Shown: positions 50,959 to 61,689 of the stretch, piece after piece
Layout of the letters: each line of letters starts with the position of its first letter
Position numbering within the stretch: the stretch's first letter is position 1
Assembly (NCBI GenBank): GCA_963576735.1
Contig: OY755190.1
Location: forward strand, 3,837,695-3,901,694
DNA from: Bedellia somnulentella
Taxonomy: Eukaryota; Arthropoda; Insecta; Lepidoptera; Bedelliidae
Length of the DNA: 64,000 nt
Direction of reading: 5' to 3'
Translations under genes and position numbers: made by a program
The notes under the pieces: generated by a model
Told to the model about the DNA's origin: nothing
The model's database searches: none
What the model saw: the letters and a program-made list of their open reading frames with translations, nothing else

Positions 50959-51430
50959 ACGATAACATTCATAGTAGTGATAAACATTTTGAAACGAGTG
51001 CTCAAGGATATTAAGGAATTATGACGTCTTCATTGAGTTCGTATGAAAGGAAATTGTAATCTAATTGTTTATATTACGATCGAATTACATGTGCGACATT
51101 ATGTAAAAACTATTTAGGTATATATATACATCGTCAATTAATCTGATGAGTCATATGAATATGGTTTGAAATTGTACTCGTAATATTACTTCTTAAGTCC
51201 TGTATAAAATGTAATTGTTTGTAAAAATGTAAATACTCTAAGTATGCTTATTTTAAGACAATTTAAGTCCAACTTCATTTCAAAGGAAAACAGTCATAAT
51301 CATTTATTTATTTATAAAATTATTGTACTATAGTCCTCTAAGATATAACTGTACATGTTACTAAGACTGTTGATCACAATAATCATTGTTAATAAAGATA
51401 TACCAATAAATTCTGTTTTTCAATACTTGG
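50959..51430 (+). other. Ttc28: Ttc28 3' UTR
   Basis: AT-rich, non-coding sequence after the stop codon, ending near two poly(A) signals. No repeat is recognised until a SINE-B copy begins at about 51430. The cleavage site is estimated, not seen. Confidence 0.7.
51391..51410 (+). terminator. Ttc28: Poly(A) signals of Ttc28
   Basis: AATAAA occurs at 51391-51396 and again at 51405-51410, about 440 nt after the stop codon and followed by a T-rich stretch. Confidence 0.7.
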
Positions 51431-51640
51431 TAGTGTCGGCTTAGAATAGCACTACCCCATTTCTTCCCGTGCGTGTTTGTAACAGGCTGCTAATGCTATG
51501 GGGTCTTGAGAGATTAGAGACCCATCAACAAAAACATTTGTTTTACAATCTTATCACCACGTTACTTCATAAAGTGGCTGAGGAATATTTTATTACGAAG
51601 CTCTGGCCACCGTATAGGCGGCTATTTTGGCTATCCCTAC
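51426..51640 (+). mobile_element. Diverged SINE-B at the end of the Ttc28 3' UTR
   Basis: 'tagtgtcggcttagaatagc', 'gagacccatcaacaaaaaca', 'agtggctgaggaatatttta'. It lies directly after the poly(A) signals. Confidence 0.7.
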
Positions 51641-51902
51641 CTATGGTTTTAATTAATTTACATGCTACTAGATAATAGATGCCATAACGATACCAAGATT
51701 AGTCATAGAAAACACATCGCAGAGCACTTACACTTGCCTAACGTCAACCACCTCCGAGGTTTTAAAGATAGGTAAATAGCTTTTAGGTCTGGAGAGCGCA
51801 GGTTCAAAGCCGGCTAAATGCCGGTGGTTCCTCTCGTAGTCCCTTTTTAAAAATCTATGGCCCGTGGTCCCTTTTTCAGTATAAACCGACCAAAATATTC
51901 CG

Positions 51903-52559
51903 TTCATTGGGACCCAAAAAAGTCTAAAGTACCTGTGTTAATTGCAAAAACATTTGGGTTTTTTTATAATAAAAAAATAACTTTTCGGCACAAATGTCTT
52001 TATTTTTAAACAAAAATATTTTTTTCTACAAACAAAAAGGCATATTTCTCGTAAAAAAAATGACGATTCTATGTACATTGATGTCCTGTATCCATAATTG
52101 TACCAAAATGTTCTCAAAATCACCTCCTCTGCGCACGTCCCGACTAGCTCGAACCGGTTTCCGGCACCTTCATTTTGCGAAACTATTAGCGTTTAGCGTA
52201 ATACTTTTTTATTCTTAGACCTAGTAGCTCTATCATCAATCTCCACGCAATGAAATATAAGGAAAAAAATTTTTTTTGGTTTCTAAAAAATAATGTTACC
52301 TTATAGCAAAGATATTAAAATGCTACGCATTTTATATTAAAATATTAGTTAGAATATTCTATTTCATATTCTAGTCCTTTTTAATGCACACTAAGTAAAT
52401 GTGTAAGTAAAAAAGAAGAATATATTATAAAATCTAAACCCCAAGCATTTGAAATATGTCGCCGTAGTAAAAAGTTCTCTATTCTAATAGATGTTTCAAA
52501 TGACACTTGTTTGAAATCTGTTGGATGGTGGGAACGTTTTTTCCCATCGCCCTTTGTTT
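51903..52559. repeat. 650-bp dispersed repeat, copy 2
   Basis: Same orientation and about 95% identity as 43965-44610. It includes a 10-bp insertion (ctatcatcaa) and one extra 'attctattt' word. Confidence 0.8.
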
Positions 52560-52731
52560 GCGTCAATTGTGTTATATTCTATATTGTATGCTGTAGGGTT
52601 ATTTATTTAGGTGTCATTGTCACAAATATAGGACTGACTGAAAACCAGTGTTATGAGGTAAAACTCATAACAATATACTGAGTCAGAATCCTATTCGTTG
52701 CTGTGCAATGTTTTTAATTTATGTTTTTTTT

Positions 52732-52977
52732 ATACATACATACATATACTCACGGCTATATTTCCCTAGAAGGGGTAACCAGAGCTAAGGAATTATAAAT
52801 TCCTCAGCCACTTTTGGAAGTTGAGTGGGGAAAAGATGGTAAAAATAAAGGTTTTTGGTGATGGGTCTCCAACCGCATCGCCCAAAAATCCAATAAAAAG
52901 CCCCAATACCCTTAGTCGCCTCTTACGACACCCGTGGGTAGAAAGGGGTAGCGACATTCTAAGCCGGCACTACACGG
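52732..52977 (-). mobile_element. SINE-B copy, full length
   Basis: (CATA)n, 'cggctatatttccctagaag' to 'aagccggcactacacgg'. Nearly identical, inverted, to 49172-49424. Confidence 0.88.
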
Positions 52978-53325
52978 TCGTTTTATGTTTTAAGATTTTT
53001 AAGTTTTGTTTTTTATTGTGTTCTTTTGACATGTGTTATGTTTTTTTTATGTAGCAGTAATTTAATTTGCAGCAGCGAATAAACATTTTCTTTTCTTTTT
53101 TTTTGATTTGTAGTTTGCATATATTTTGTGAATTTATTTTTCTAAGTCTTTTTACCGCTTTACGTTTTTCGTATGATGAAAATATTTGAACTATCAAACC
53201 GTTCTACAGTATGTATAAAAACACTATTTGGAAAAGATAATACATGACTTTGATTTTGGTCGGTTTATACTGATAAAGGGACCACGGGCCATAGATTTTC
53301 AAAAAGGGACTACGAGAGGGACCAC

Positions 53326-53677
53326 GGACAATAAGCTTCAAAGCCCTCTGAGGGTCATATGTAGGTATATGAATGATTGTGTTTTACAAACATGCTGTTG
53401 CATGTATGTTCAATATAAAATAGAAGTAAAATATATTTATTTGGCAAAACAGAACAGAATGACACATAATAAAAACACGAAGATAAAAAAATATATATTA
53501 AACGTACAGTAGCATAGGGTAGCCAAAAGGGTGTCGTCTCAGCGTGTGTGAATATCAACATCAAATATTGCAAACGCGCATGTAACTTCGATTTTGTGTA
53601 ATATTATTGCCTTTGAGAGTAGTTCAAAGCCAAATTTGCAGCCCAGAAAACCCTGTGCTGTCAATATCAATACATAC
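53326..53677. other. Nothing recognised
   Basis: AT-rich intergenic DNA. Confidence 0.5.
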
Positions 53678-54160
53678 ATACAGATACTCACGCCGTCAGT
53701 TCCCATTTGATAGGCAGAGACTATCGATCACCAATTTCTACGATCCTGGCAAACCTCTCTAGCTTCGTTCACATCCATCCATCTTTTCATATCTGCTCTT
53801 TTATTCTTTTTACTTCGGACACCTGCCTTTTTGAGCACTTTCTCTATTTGGACCAATTGAGTCCGCCGAGGTCGTCCTCTACTAACATTAACTTCCATAT
53901 TGCTTTATAGATCTTTTTCACCAATTTACTATCATGCATCCTTTCTATGTGCCTAAACCATTTTAACATTTATTTTTCTAACTTTTCACAAACCACGCTA
54001 TTTCTCACTCGAACACTTAACATTACAGATTTTTCGAAAGTACCTCATCTCTTCTGCTGCCACACCCAACATTCGCTGCCATACATAAGAGTAGAAACAA
54101 GAACAACATCATGCACAGCCATTTGGGCCTTTTCAGACACCGATTGACTGGTCATCAGGC
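53678..54160 (-). mobile_element. LINE-C, longest 3' coding fragment
   Basis: The minus strand encodes, with frameshifts and stops, an RT C-terminal region containing 'VLVSTLMYGSECWVWQ', 'MLKWFRHIERMHDSKLVKKI' and the GRPRRTQLVQIEKVLKKAGV-like end, then the LINE-C hairpin and (TATG)n tail. It shows that the short LINE-C tails come from an RTE-like LINE. Confidence 0.72.
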
Positions 54161-54611
54161 TATTATAGGCATTACCTTTGTTTCAATCTTCTTTCGATGT
54201 CGATTCGATCACACTTTCCATCCCACTACTATCTTACCATTAAGGTGCCGTTAGTGCAGCGAACAGAGTTTTTGAAACATTATAATGCGTATGTTTATAA
54301 CAATATGGTTTTGAAAAAAATACATCAAAATCTTGAGGCTTTTCTGCTGTAAAATTGGCGATTCGAAATATGATTAATACATTTTCGCTCGATAGAAAAA
54401 AATCGCCAACATACCTCTAATTACACTCTTTAAAATGGTTTTATATTTTATTTATTTTACCTACTTACATATAACTTGCATCATAATTTGAGCATTTGTA
54501 TTTCTAATAATAATTGGCGATTAGTTTTCTTTTTTAATAAATTCAATAAAACAAATATTTTAAAAACATCGATATTCGCGGTCCTACTCGTGCCCGAGCG
54601 CCGCCCGCCGA
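54161..54611. other. Nothing recognised; GC-rich at the right edge
   Basis: The last 50 bp (cccgagcgccgcccgccgac) is GC-rich and continues beyond the MITE at 55071, so the MITE split a GC-rich sequence. Confidence 0.5.
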
Positions 54612-54619
54612 CCGCTCAG

Positions 54620-55062
54620 TAGTGTTGCCGGATAATCGATTATAGATTAATCGATTATGCTCACCCAAAATAATCTAATAATCGATAGTATTATCGATAC
54701 TATCGATTATATCGATACTATCGATTATTAGATTATAATCGAAGAACGATATAATCGATTATGATCGATTAATCGATTATAATTGAAATGTAATCGATAA
54801 TAATCGATATAATCGATTAATCGATTATTAGATTATAATCGATTAGTCGATTAATCGATAATATCGATTATTATCGATTACATTACAATTATAATCGATT
54901 AATCGATCATAATCGATCATATCGTTCTTCGATTATAATCTAATAATCGATAGTATCGATATAATCGATAGTATCGATAATACTATCGATTATTAGATTA
55001 TTTGGGCCTCATTTGCATAATCGATTAATAATCGATACACAATCGATTATCCGGCAACACTA
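54620..55062. mobile_element. Palindromic ATCGAT-lattice MITE (hAT-like)
   Basis: 443 bp with ends TAGTGTTGCCGGATAATCGA and its complement. It is flanked by the exact 8-bp duplication CCGCTCAG (54612-54619 and 55063-55070). The whole body is a near-palindrome built from AATCGATTA and TATCGATA words. An 8-bp duplication and a TAGTGTTGCC end fit the hAT superfamily. Confidence 0.9.
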
Positions 55063-55233
55063 CCGCTCAGTGCTCGGCGAGCTGCTTTAGGGGATGGACC
55101 TATGTCGCGCGCGCCTTGTGTTACAGATCTTACAATATACGCGCGTGCGGCGCCGATAGTGTGCCAGTGACCTATCTGTATACGATGCGCGTCAATGTAG
55201 GCGTGAGAGTGACCATGCGTACGGTTAGCATTA

Positions 55234-56471
55234 AGAGCTTATTCCATTACACTTTTATCGTTGCTGAAATCGGAGGTCCTTCACAGTCACTGCCGCAGAA
55301 GGCCACAGACGCTTGTTATTCCACTACACCGATTTCAGTTCCTGAATCATTCGCGAGCGCGCGATTTTGCGGGCAGTCGTACGAAATTGCTCCCGCCTTT
55401 TTTTAAAAACGCTCTCTATCGGACTCTCTTATGGACTATCCCACTCTCATTTAATAAACGACGACACATTGCGTCTATATATCTCTTTCGCTACTATACT
55501 TACATATATCCTATTCATGTACACAACCTTTTCCAAATATTTTTACGTCATATTTCACACAAAATATTAAATAGGCGGGAACTCCTATATGACTTAAAAA
55601 TAAAAGCATATTTAGCAATAAAAGTTTGCCGGGGTCGTACGAAGTGGCGATCGATAGTTTCAGCCTACCCCAATGAGAGGTAATGGCGTTAGTATATGTA
55701 TGCATAAATGTGATTGAACGTATTTGCTTACCCCAATGGGAAATAATGGCGTGAGTATATGTATGCATGTATGTAATTATACGCCTGTGCCTACCCCCAC
55801 GGGAAGTGATGGCGTGAGTATAAGTATGCATATTTGAAACAATACGTATCTGCCTACCCCTTACGGAAAAATGGCGGGAGTTTAAGTATGTATGTATGTA
55901 ATTAAAATTATCTGCTTACCACAAGCGGAAGTAAAAGCGTGAGTTTATGTACGTATGTATGTAATTAAACGTGTCTGCCTACTCCGATGAGAAGTAATGG
56001 CGTGAGTATTTATAATATAATATAATTTGTATGTATGTGATAAAATGTATTTACCTACCCCAATCGGAAATCATAGCGTGAGTATATGTAAGTATGTATG
56101 AATATAATTATACATATCTGCCTACCCCTATGAAATGGAACCCCTACCCACCTAACTACCCCTGGAATTAATGGCGTGAGCATATGTATATCTGCTATAA
56201 AACTTTTATTATCTTTTTTTTGTTTACGTAATTTGCAATCATAGGCATGAAAAATTTTGGCACGTCCTCTCGCTGTGGCGGGCGCGAGGCGACTAAATCG
56301 TCTGAACGTTATTCCACCTTCCTGAGACGGAGCTACTAAAAATTTAGTGAGCTAGGAGCCGAAATTTGTCTCTTTATCGGAAGCCTAGCGTTCTGAACGT
56401 TATTCCACTAGTCTGAATTCAGATTCTGTGGCTATCGGACGTTCTGAATTCAGGCAAATGGAATAAGCTCT
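55234..56471. mobile_element. TTA-duplicating TIR element (PIF/Harbinger-like)
   Basis: Ends AGAGCTTATTCCATT and AATGGAATAAGCTCT, flanked on both sides by TTA (55231-55233 and 56472-56474). The word TTATTCCA recurs inside (about 55317, 56309, 56400). No transposase; about 550 bp of its centre is a tandem array of LINE-C tails. Confidence 0.72.
55620..56190 (+). repeat. Tandem array of LINE-C 3' tails, about 8 units
   Basis: Units of about 60-75 bp at roughly 55655, 55728, 55788, 55850, 55911, 55974, 56050 and 56117. Each has (c)tgcctacccc, a short spacer, ggcgtgag and tatgtatg. The first unit also carries the KWRSIVSAYP coding end. Units differ from each other by many substitutions. Confidence 0.85.
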
Positions 56472-56627
56472 TTAGCAAATATGAAAGAATTCATTCGATT
56501 CATAGATTGCACTCATTTTTATATTTTATTGTTTAATTTATTAGGAATGGGAAAAAGAACAAAACCGTTAAAGTAACTTCTAATTTCAATTAATAATATT
56601 AAATAGTTACAGGTGTAAACTGAAAAT

Positions 56628-56876
56628 TATATATACATACATATACTCACGGCTATAAATCCCTTAACGGGATAGCCAGAGCTTTGGAATGAGAAATTCC
56701 TCAGCCACTTTTGGAAGTTGATTTGGGAAAAGATGGTAATAAATAATATATGATTTCGGTGACGGTTCTCCAACCACATCGCCCCAAAAAATCACTTAAA
56801 AAGCCCCTATACCCTTAGTCGCCTCTTACGATCACGGGTAGAAATGGGGTAGTGTTATTCTAAGCCGACACGACAC
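56628..56876 (-). mobile_element. SINE-B copy, full length
   Basis: 'acatactcacggctataaat' style start, 'ggttctccaaccacatcgcc', end 'gccgacacgacacg'. Confidence 0.83.
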
Positions 56877-56963
56877 GACAAAAGTTATGAAATTATCACT
56901 GTAATAATTTTGTTGAACTGACAGGGGTAGACGAATCTATCGTATCATTATATTTTATACGAC

Positions 56964-57336
56964 GACGACATGATAGTCCAGTGGGTAGAACACCCGCCCG
57001 AAAACAGAAGGGCGTGAGTTCCAATCCTAGGTCGGGCCTACACCAATTTGTCTTTTCTAAAGTCATATGTGTGGTTAATTTATCATGGTTGTTGACGATG
57101 AGGGAAAACATCGTGAGGAAACCCACATGGCTAAGTTGTACTTAGTCATGTGACAGTGTATTCGTACAAAACGGCGATAGGCCTGCCCCCTATCACGTGA
57201 GTACACTGTCTAAGCAAAACGTGGGTACCTTCTCTGGACACTAGATGACGCTGCCATGTGAGTTCAGAAATATTGGTACCTCTGCCAACCCCTTCGGGGA
57301 TAAACGGCGTGAACGTTTATGTAATATGTTATGTTA
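56964..57336 (+). mobile_element. SINE-A copy, full length, CTCF-like subtype
   Basis: Head 'gacatgatagtccagtgggt' with a diverged anticodon-loop region; body and tail as in other copies. The CTCF-like word is mutated (ggacactagatgacgc at 57236-57251). Confidence 0.87.
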
Positions 57337-57949
57337 TATTTTATATTGTAAACGGCCATGGTAGAAACTATTTTTGAAATTGATAACCTAGGGTAAGCGA
57401 TACAGTTTTCGTCACCCTGACTGTTATAACCATTCGTAAATATGTTAGAAAGAAAATGTAAATAATCATAAACAAATGTCCGAACCCATACCATAGAAAA
57501 TATTTGCGAGTGGCTAAAACTGTCAAGTTGACAATAACTGTATTGCTTACCCTACTGTATGTTTTTAAAACGCGCGCACGCGGCGTCCGCGTCGAGGAGA
57601 CGGCCGCTCGATCGGCGCATAGGCGCTTCCCCGCGCCCGCGGGGGCAGCACCCCCTCAGATGATATTTTTCGCTGAACCAACGGCGCCTTAATCTAAATC
57701 ACACATTTTTGGCTGAATGTTCCAAATAGTGCGCATAGGCGGTGGCTGGGTCTTCAGCTCGTAGTTCCTGCATCGCGTACGAACGTGAGTGAGTGAGAGC
57801 TCTCTAACACGCGACATAGTTTTGGTAAAAAACAACCAATAGATTTTTTTCAATAAGCTATAATTCACGTCAAGGTGGCGTGCGGACAACCTCGGAAATG
57901 AAAAATTTAGAGGTTTAATGTTTTTTTGTGGAATATCTATTATAGTCTA
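57337..57949. other. Spacer with a GC-rich island
   Basis: 57565-57660 is strongly GC-rich (acgcgcgcacgcggcgtccg, ccgcgcccgcgggggcagca) in an AT-rich setting. No exon could be justified. Confidence 0.5.
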
Positions 57950-58399
57950 AGAGCCCGCGACGGCCAGACCTTAGTTAAAGTATAAAGTCTAAAAGTTTCT
58001 CTGTGTATGTCCACTATACAGGTAAGAACGATCCCAGGCTATGAAACTTGGGTCGCCCCGGCTTTGGCAGGTATCAGGTAGTAAAGGTGTGTAAAAATGT
58101 ATCTCAAATTAGTTACAGCATAAAGCTTAGTTTTCATATATTTTATTAGTGGTGATCTTAGAAATCGCCTCGTCCACAGCCAGACACTTAGTACAGTTGC
58201 AACCCCCTGCCAGACACCCTTAAAGTAGGGTTAATTTTAATGATACTTTAGTTATAGTATAAAATCGGAATTTTATATATGTTATTTGGAGAACTATAAA
58301 ATTATGTTTCCTCAGTAGCCAGACAATTTTTATGGTTCCCCTATACTGCCAGACACTTTAAAGGTCTGGCAATATAGGAGAACGTTAATGTATTTTTAG

Positions 58400-59612
58400 T
58401 AGGGCATGGATTCCGGAATTCCGAAATTTCGTAACTCCGGAATTTCGGATGATTTTCTACAATATTATAATTCCGGAACTGAACTCAATATCGCAATCCG
58501 ATATTCAAATAATTATTTGTAAGATTAGGTACCACAATAATAAAATTTGCATAATTGTAGTATAAAATTTGTACTCTCTTGCGAAATTAACCGTACCTAC
58601 TTTTATTTCTTTCTAGTTTAATTTGATTTAAAGTTCAGCCATACCTCTTGTCCATACAAATGTAGAACAGTGCTAACTCTCTGAGGTATAGATGGAGCTT
58701 TAAAATTCAAATAAGTATAACATAATTTAATGAATATCTAGGCTTCTATTGGAAAACATTTGCTGTTTAATTTATTACTTATAAGCCGCCAAAATGTCCC
58801 TGATTCTCAAAATAATTTTAGATATTAAATTATGACTGACAAGAACGTTCCAATGTGAACACAAATAATTAAGTGCAGATTTCAATAACAGAAACAGCAA
58901 TACGAATACTTTTTCTCAACCACTATTTGCGCAAAACCGTTTTTGTATGGAGAAACCACTTTGTCAGCGGAGTTTGCCCTCTTGGCTAGCGTCACCTTAA
59001 AGTTTAAACCTATTTTCATGTGCTGAGACAGAAGAGGAGAACTTGTTCATTATGTGTTGTTGAGTTATTTAGTAAGCTTCATTGCAATGGCTAATAGCTA
59101 ACACTCGTTGATTTGCTACAATTTATATTACTTATAAATAAAGGAAAGAAAAGGGCATACGCCCCCCCGGAGGTAAGGAACGCAAACACTACTTAAGAGT
59201 GTAAAAGAAACAAAGGATCGAAGCCATTGACGCGGTAGCTCAATTGGCAGAGCAACGGGGGCAAATACCCAAAGTCGCGGGTTCGATTCCCGCCTGTGTC
59301 GAAATCCTTTATTTATTAGTAATAATCCCATGAGGTTTCCTTCATGAAAAACATTCAAACAATTTATATTATTGAAAAGTTGTATATTTTTGTTTTTTCT
59401 TAGTAAATATTCTTAGCAAAACTAGTATTTTTTATTTATTAATTTTCACAATAAGGATTTCTTTGACAAAACATTTTAATGCCTCTTTATTAATTTTTAT
59501 AATTTACTATACTTTTTTCTAATTCCGGGACCAGTTCCGGAATTCCGGAATCAAATTAGTAGTATCGTAACTCAGTTCCGGTATCGAAAATCATCCGATA
59601 TTACATGCCCTA
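58400..59612. mobile_element. hAT-like element nested in the long-TIR element
   Basis: 1,213 bp, ends TAGGGCATG / CATGCCCTA, flanked by the exact 8-bp duplication ATTTTTAG (58392-58399 and 59613-59620). TTCCGGAATTCCGG-type words cluster near both ends (58412-58480 and 59520-59580). A SINE-D copy sits inside. No transposase. Confidence 0.85.
59140..59345 (+). mobile_element. SINE-D copy with tRNA-like head
   Basis: Head gacgcggtagctcaattggc ... 'gcgggttcgattcccgcctg' and tail 'taataatcccatgaggtttc', in the order shared with 16829-17025. The acceptor stem pairs through two G-T wobbles. Confidence 0.65.
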
Positions 59613-59639
59613 ATTTTTAGGGCAAAAAAATTACTCAAT

Positions 59640-60394
59640 GTAATTAATAATTAATGATAGTCTTCCAAACCTTCAATTCTGGGTAAAATACTAGATTTGA
59701 ATTGATTTGTATCAGCTGCATGAAGTGGAAGCATTTTAGATCATACTGTTTTTTTTTATGACAAAATATACAAACGATTTCAGAGTTATTGATACTAGTA
59801 TCACTTTCGGTTGGAATATTTGCGTCCTTAGGTGCATTGTTATGTTCACTATTATCTGGATTACTTACGTCAGGTTTTTCTTGATTAGTTATAGACTGAG
59901 ATGCTTCTGATTCAGAAATTTAAGTAGTTTGTGATGTTGTTAAAGGTTCTGTAAGTACAGGTGGTAATTGAGATTGTTCTTGAGAAGTTGAAGGTTGCGG
60001 TTCTATTGATTCACAAAATAAATTTTGCTCCGATGCTGGTGGAGATTCTGATGATGAGTCTGTAGTCAACTCAGGTGTCAACGGGGTGACTGCAGATAAG
60101 TTGTCTGCAACTACACTGGTAAATTGTTCATTGGCATTTTTTTTTAGAACGTACAGCAGGTTCAGCAGTGTAAAAATTTTTCATAAGCCCTGTTAACGCT
60201 TTATGACACTCCCAGTGATAACCTCCATCAGTATATTCGTCAGGCAAAATAACGTTTTTTTATTTGAGGTTGTGTTTTTTCCTCACTTGCAAAATAGTGT
60301 GGCATTAATTTAATGTCTCTACAGAAAATAATATTATTTTGCCATCACTTTTTTTACAACAAAAACAAATTAACTTATTGCTTTCCTCTTCCAT
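59640..60394 (-). pseudogene. Broken zinc-binding transposon gene
   Basis: On the minus strand from ATG at 60394: EEESNKLICFCCKKSDGKII, stop, then LPDEYTDGGYHWECHKALTG and LMKNFY, a Cys-Cys...His-Cys zinc-finger-like module. A Ser/Pro/Gln-rich linker (SSSESPPAS, QPSTSQEQSQ) follows, then a second CxxC start (IVCIFCHKKKQYDLKC). At least three stops or frameshifts are present. Similar modules occur in uncharacterised insect proteins and transposon-borne genes. Function not assigned. Confidence 0.6.
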
Positions 60395-60504
60395 GATAAC
60401 ACTATATTATTGGAACTGGATCACATTTATTTTATAAAAACTGCACAAATAAATAATAAAACGTTTGCTGTACGTATAACAGTTCACTACACAATAGAAT
60501 AAAC

Positions 60505-60724
60505 ATACATACATACATATACTCACGGCAATAAATCCCTAGAAGGGGTAGCCAGAACTAAAGAATTATAAGGGGGAAAAGATCGTAAAATAAAGGTTCT
60601 TGGGGATGGGTCTCCAACCGCATCGCCCAAAAATCCATTAAAAAGCCCCAATACCCTTAGTCACCTCTTACGTACACCCATGGGAAGAAATGGGATAGTG
60701 CTATTCTAAGCCGACACTACACGG
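60505..60724 (-). mobile_element. SINE-B copy with internal deletion
   Basis: (CATA)n, 'cggcaataaatccctagaag', a deletion after 'aactaaagaattataa', then 'gggtctccaaccgcatcg' and end 'gccgacactacacggc'. It lies between the broken gene and the right arm of the long-TIR element. Confidence 0.83.
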
Positions 60725-61475
60725 CATAAAATAAACAATAGAAAAAAGTGCGCAGTAACAGATCGCCGTGAACCGAGCGCTCTATCTCACTCGCACCCAT
60801 TACGCATATGCCCCTCGCGCTCGCACCTACAATAGACCTTTAACGTGTCTGGCAATATAGGGGAACCATAAAAATTGTCTGGCTACTGAGGAAACATCAT
60901 TTTATAGTTCTCCAAATAACATATATAAAATTCCGATTTTATACTATAACTAAAGTATCATTAAAATTAACCCTACTTTAAGGGTGTCTGGCAGGGGGTT
61001 GCAACTGTACTAAGTGTCTGGCTGTGGACGAGGCGATTTCTAAGATCACCACTAATAAAATATATGAAAACTAAGCTTTATGCTGTAACTAATTTGAGAT
61101 ACATTTTTACACACCTTTACTACCTGATACCTGCCAAAGCCGGGGCGACCCAAGTTTCATAGCCTGGGATCGTTCTTACCTGTATAGTGGACATACACAC
61201 AGAAACTTTTAGACTTTATACTTTAACTAAGGTCTGGCTGTCGCGGGCTCTTGCTCTATTAGTCCTATAACTAAAATACTTATGGCTCCGCATAGATTAC
61301 TATTTTTATCTCATTAGAAAAAAATGTTTAAAAGTTATAACTACGTCTTTTAGTATGGATTTCACAATGCCATGCAATATTTGGTCCCGGGAAATTCACT
61401 CATAAGTTTTCGAAGCATGTTCCTAAAAAAAACACACAAAAGAAGAACACACGTCTATTAACTAAAAATCGGTAG

Positions 61476-61560
61476 AGACTTGTAAGGATCGTATACGTAG
61501 CGATTGATAGTATTTGCCTAAGCCGGTAAGAACTAATGACGTGAGTGTATACGTATGTAA
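61476..61560 (+). mobile_element. LINE-C tail, degenerate
   Basis: 'taaggatcgtatacgtagcg', 'atttgcctaagccggtaaga', 'actaatgacgtgagtgtata'. Confidence 0.55.
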
Positions 61561-61689
61561 ATAATTTCTGGAAACCTCTTTATATTTTAAAAACGATCTA
61601 GTGAAAATATTCAACTCAATCCACCATTGCCATCATAAAAAAAACAACCATTTATCATATCAATATAGAACCTAATTTAAATCTTTTTG

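Larger units (their letters stand above)
51824..53325. mobile_element. 1.5-kb inverted-repeat element
   Basis: About 72-bp arms (51824-51896 and 53254-53325) are reverse complements with about 3 mismatches: gtggttcctctcgtagtccc against gggactacgagagggaccac. Between them are the 650-bp repeat copy 2 and a SINE-B. No target duplication was resolved. Confidence 0.7.
57950..61251. mobile_element. 3.3-kb element with 417-bp terminal inverted repeats
   Basis: Left arm 57950-58366 and right arm 60835-61251 are reverse complements at about 97% identity, with ends AGAGCCCGCGACGGCCAGAC / GTCTGGCTGTCGCGGGCTCT. The arms contain repeated GCCAGACA words (about five per arm). The inner end of the left arm adds a further hairpin. 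No clear target duplication. The interior holds a broken gene (59640-60394), a hAT-like element and SINE copies. Confidence 0.85.

Noticed and set aside
49698..50130. Open frames crossing the N run
   Set aside because: They exist only because N does not encode stops; only the frame continuous with exons 38 and 39 and the tail is credible.
54620..55062. Satellite or CRISPR-like array
   Set aside because: Defined ends, inverted symmetry and an 8-bp target duplication show a single transposon, and CRISPR is not relevant in this eukaryotic sequence.
59232..59303. Functional tRNA gene
   Set aside because: Irregular anticodon stem, wobble-rich acceptor, and the same head recurs with common flanks at 16863, 24786 and 61738, so it is a SINE head.
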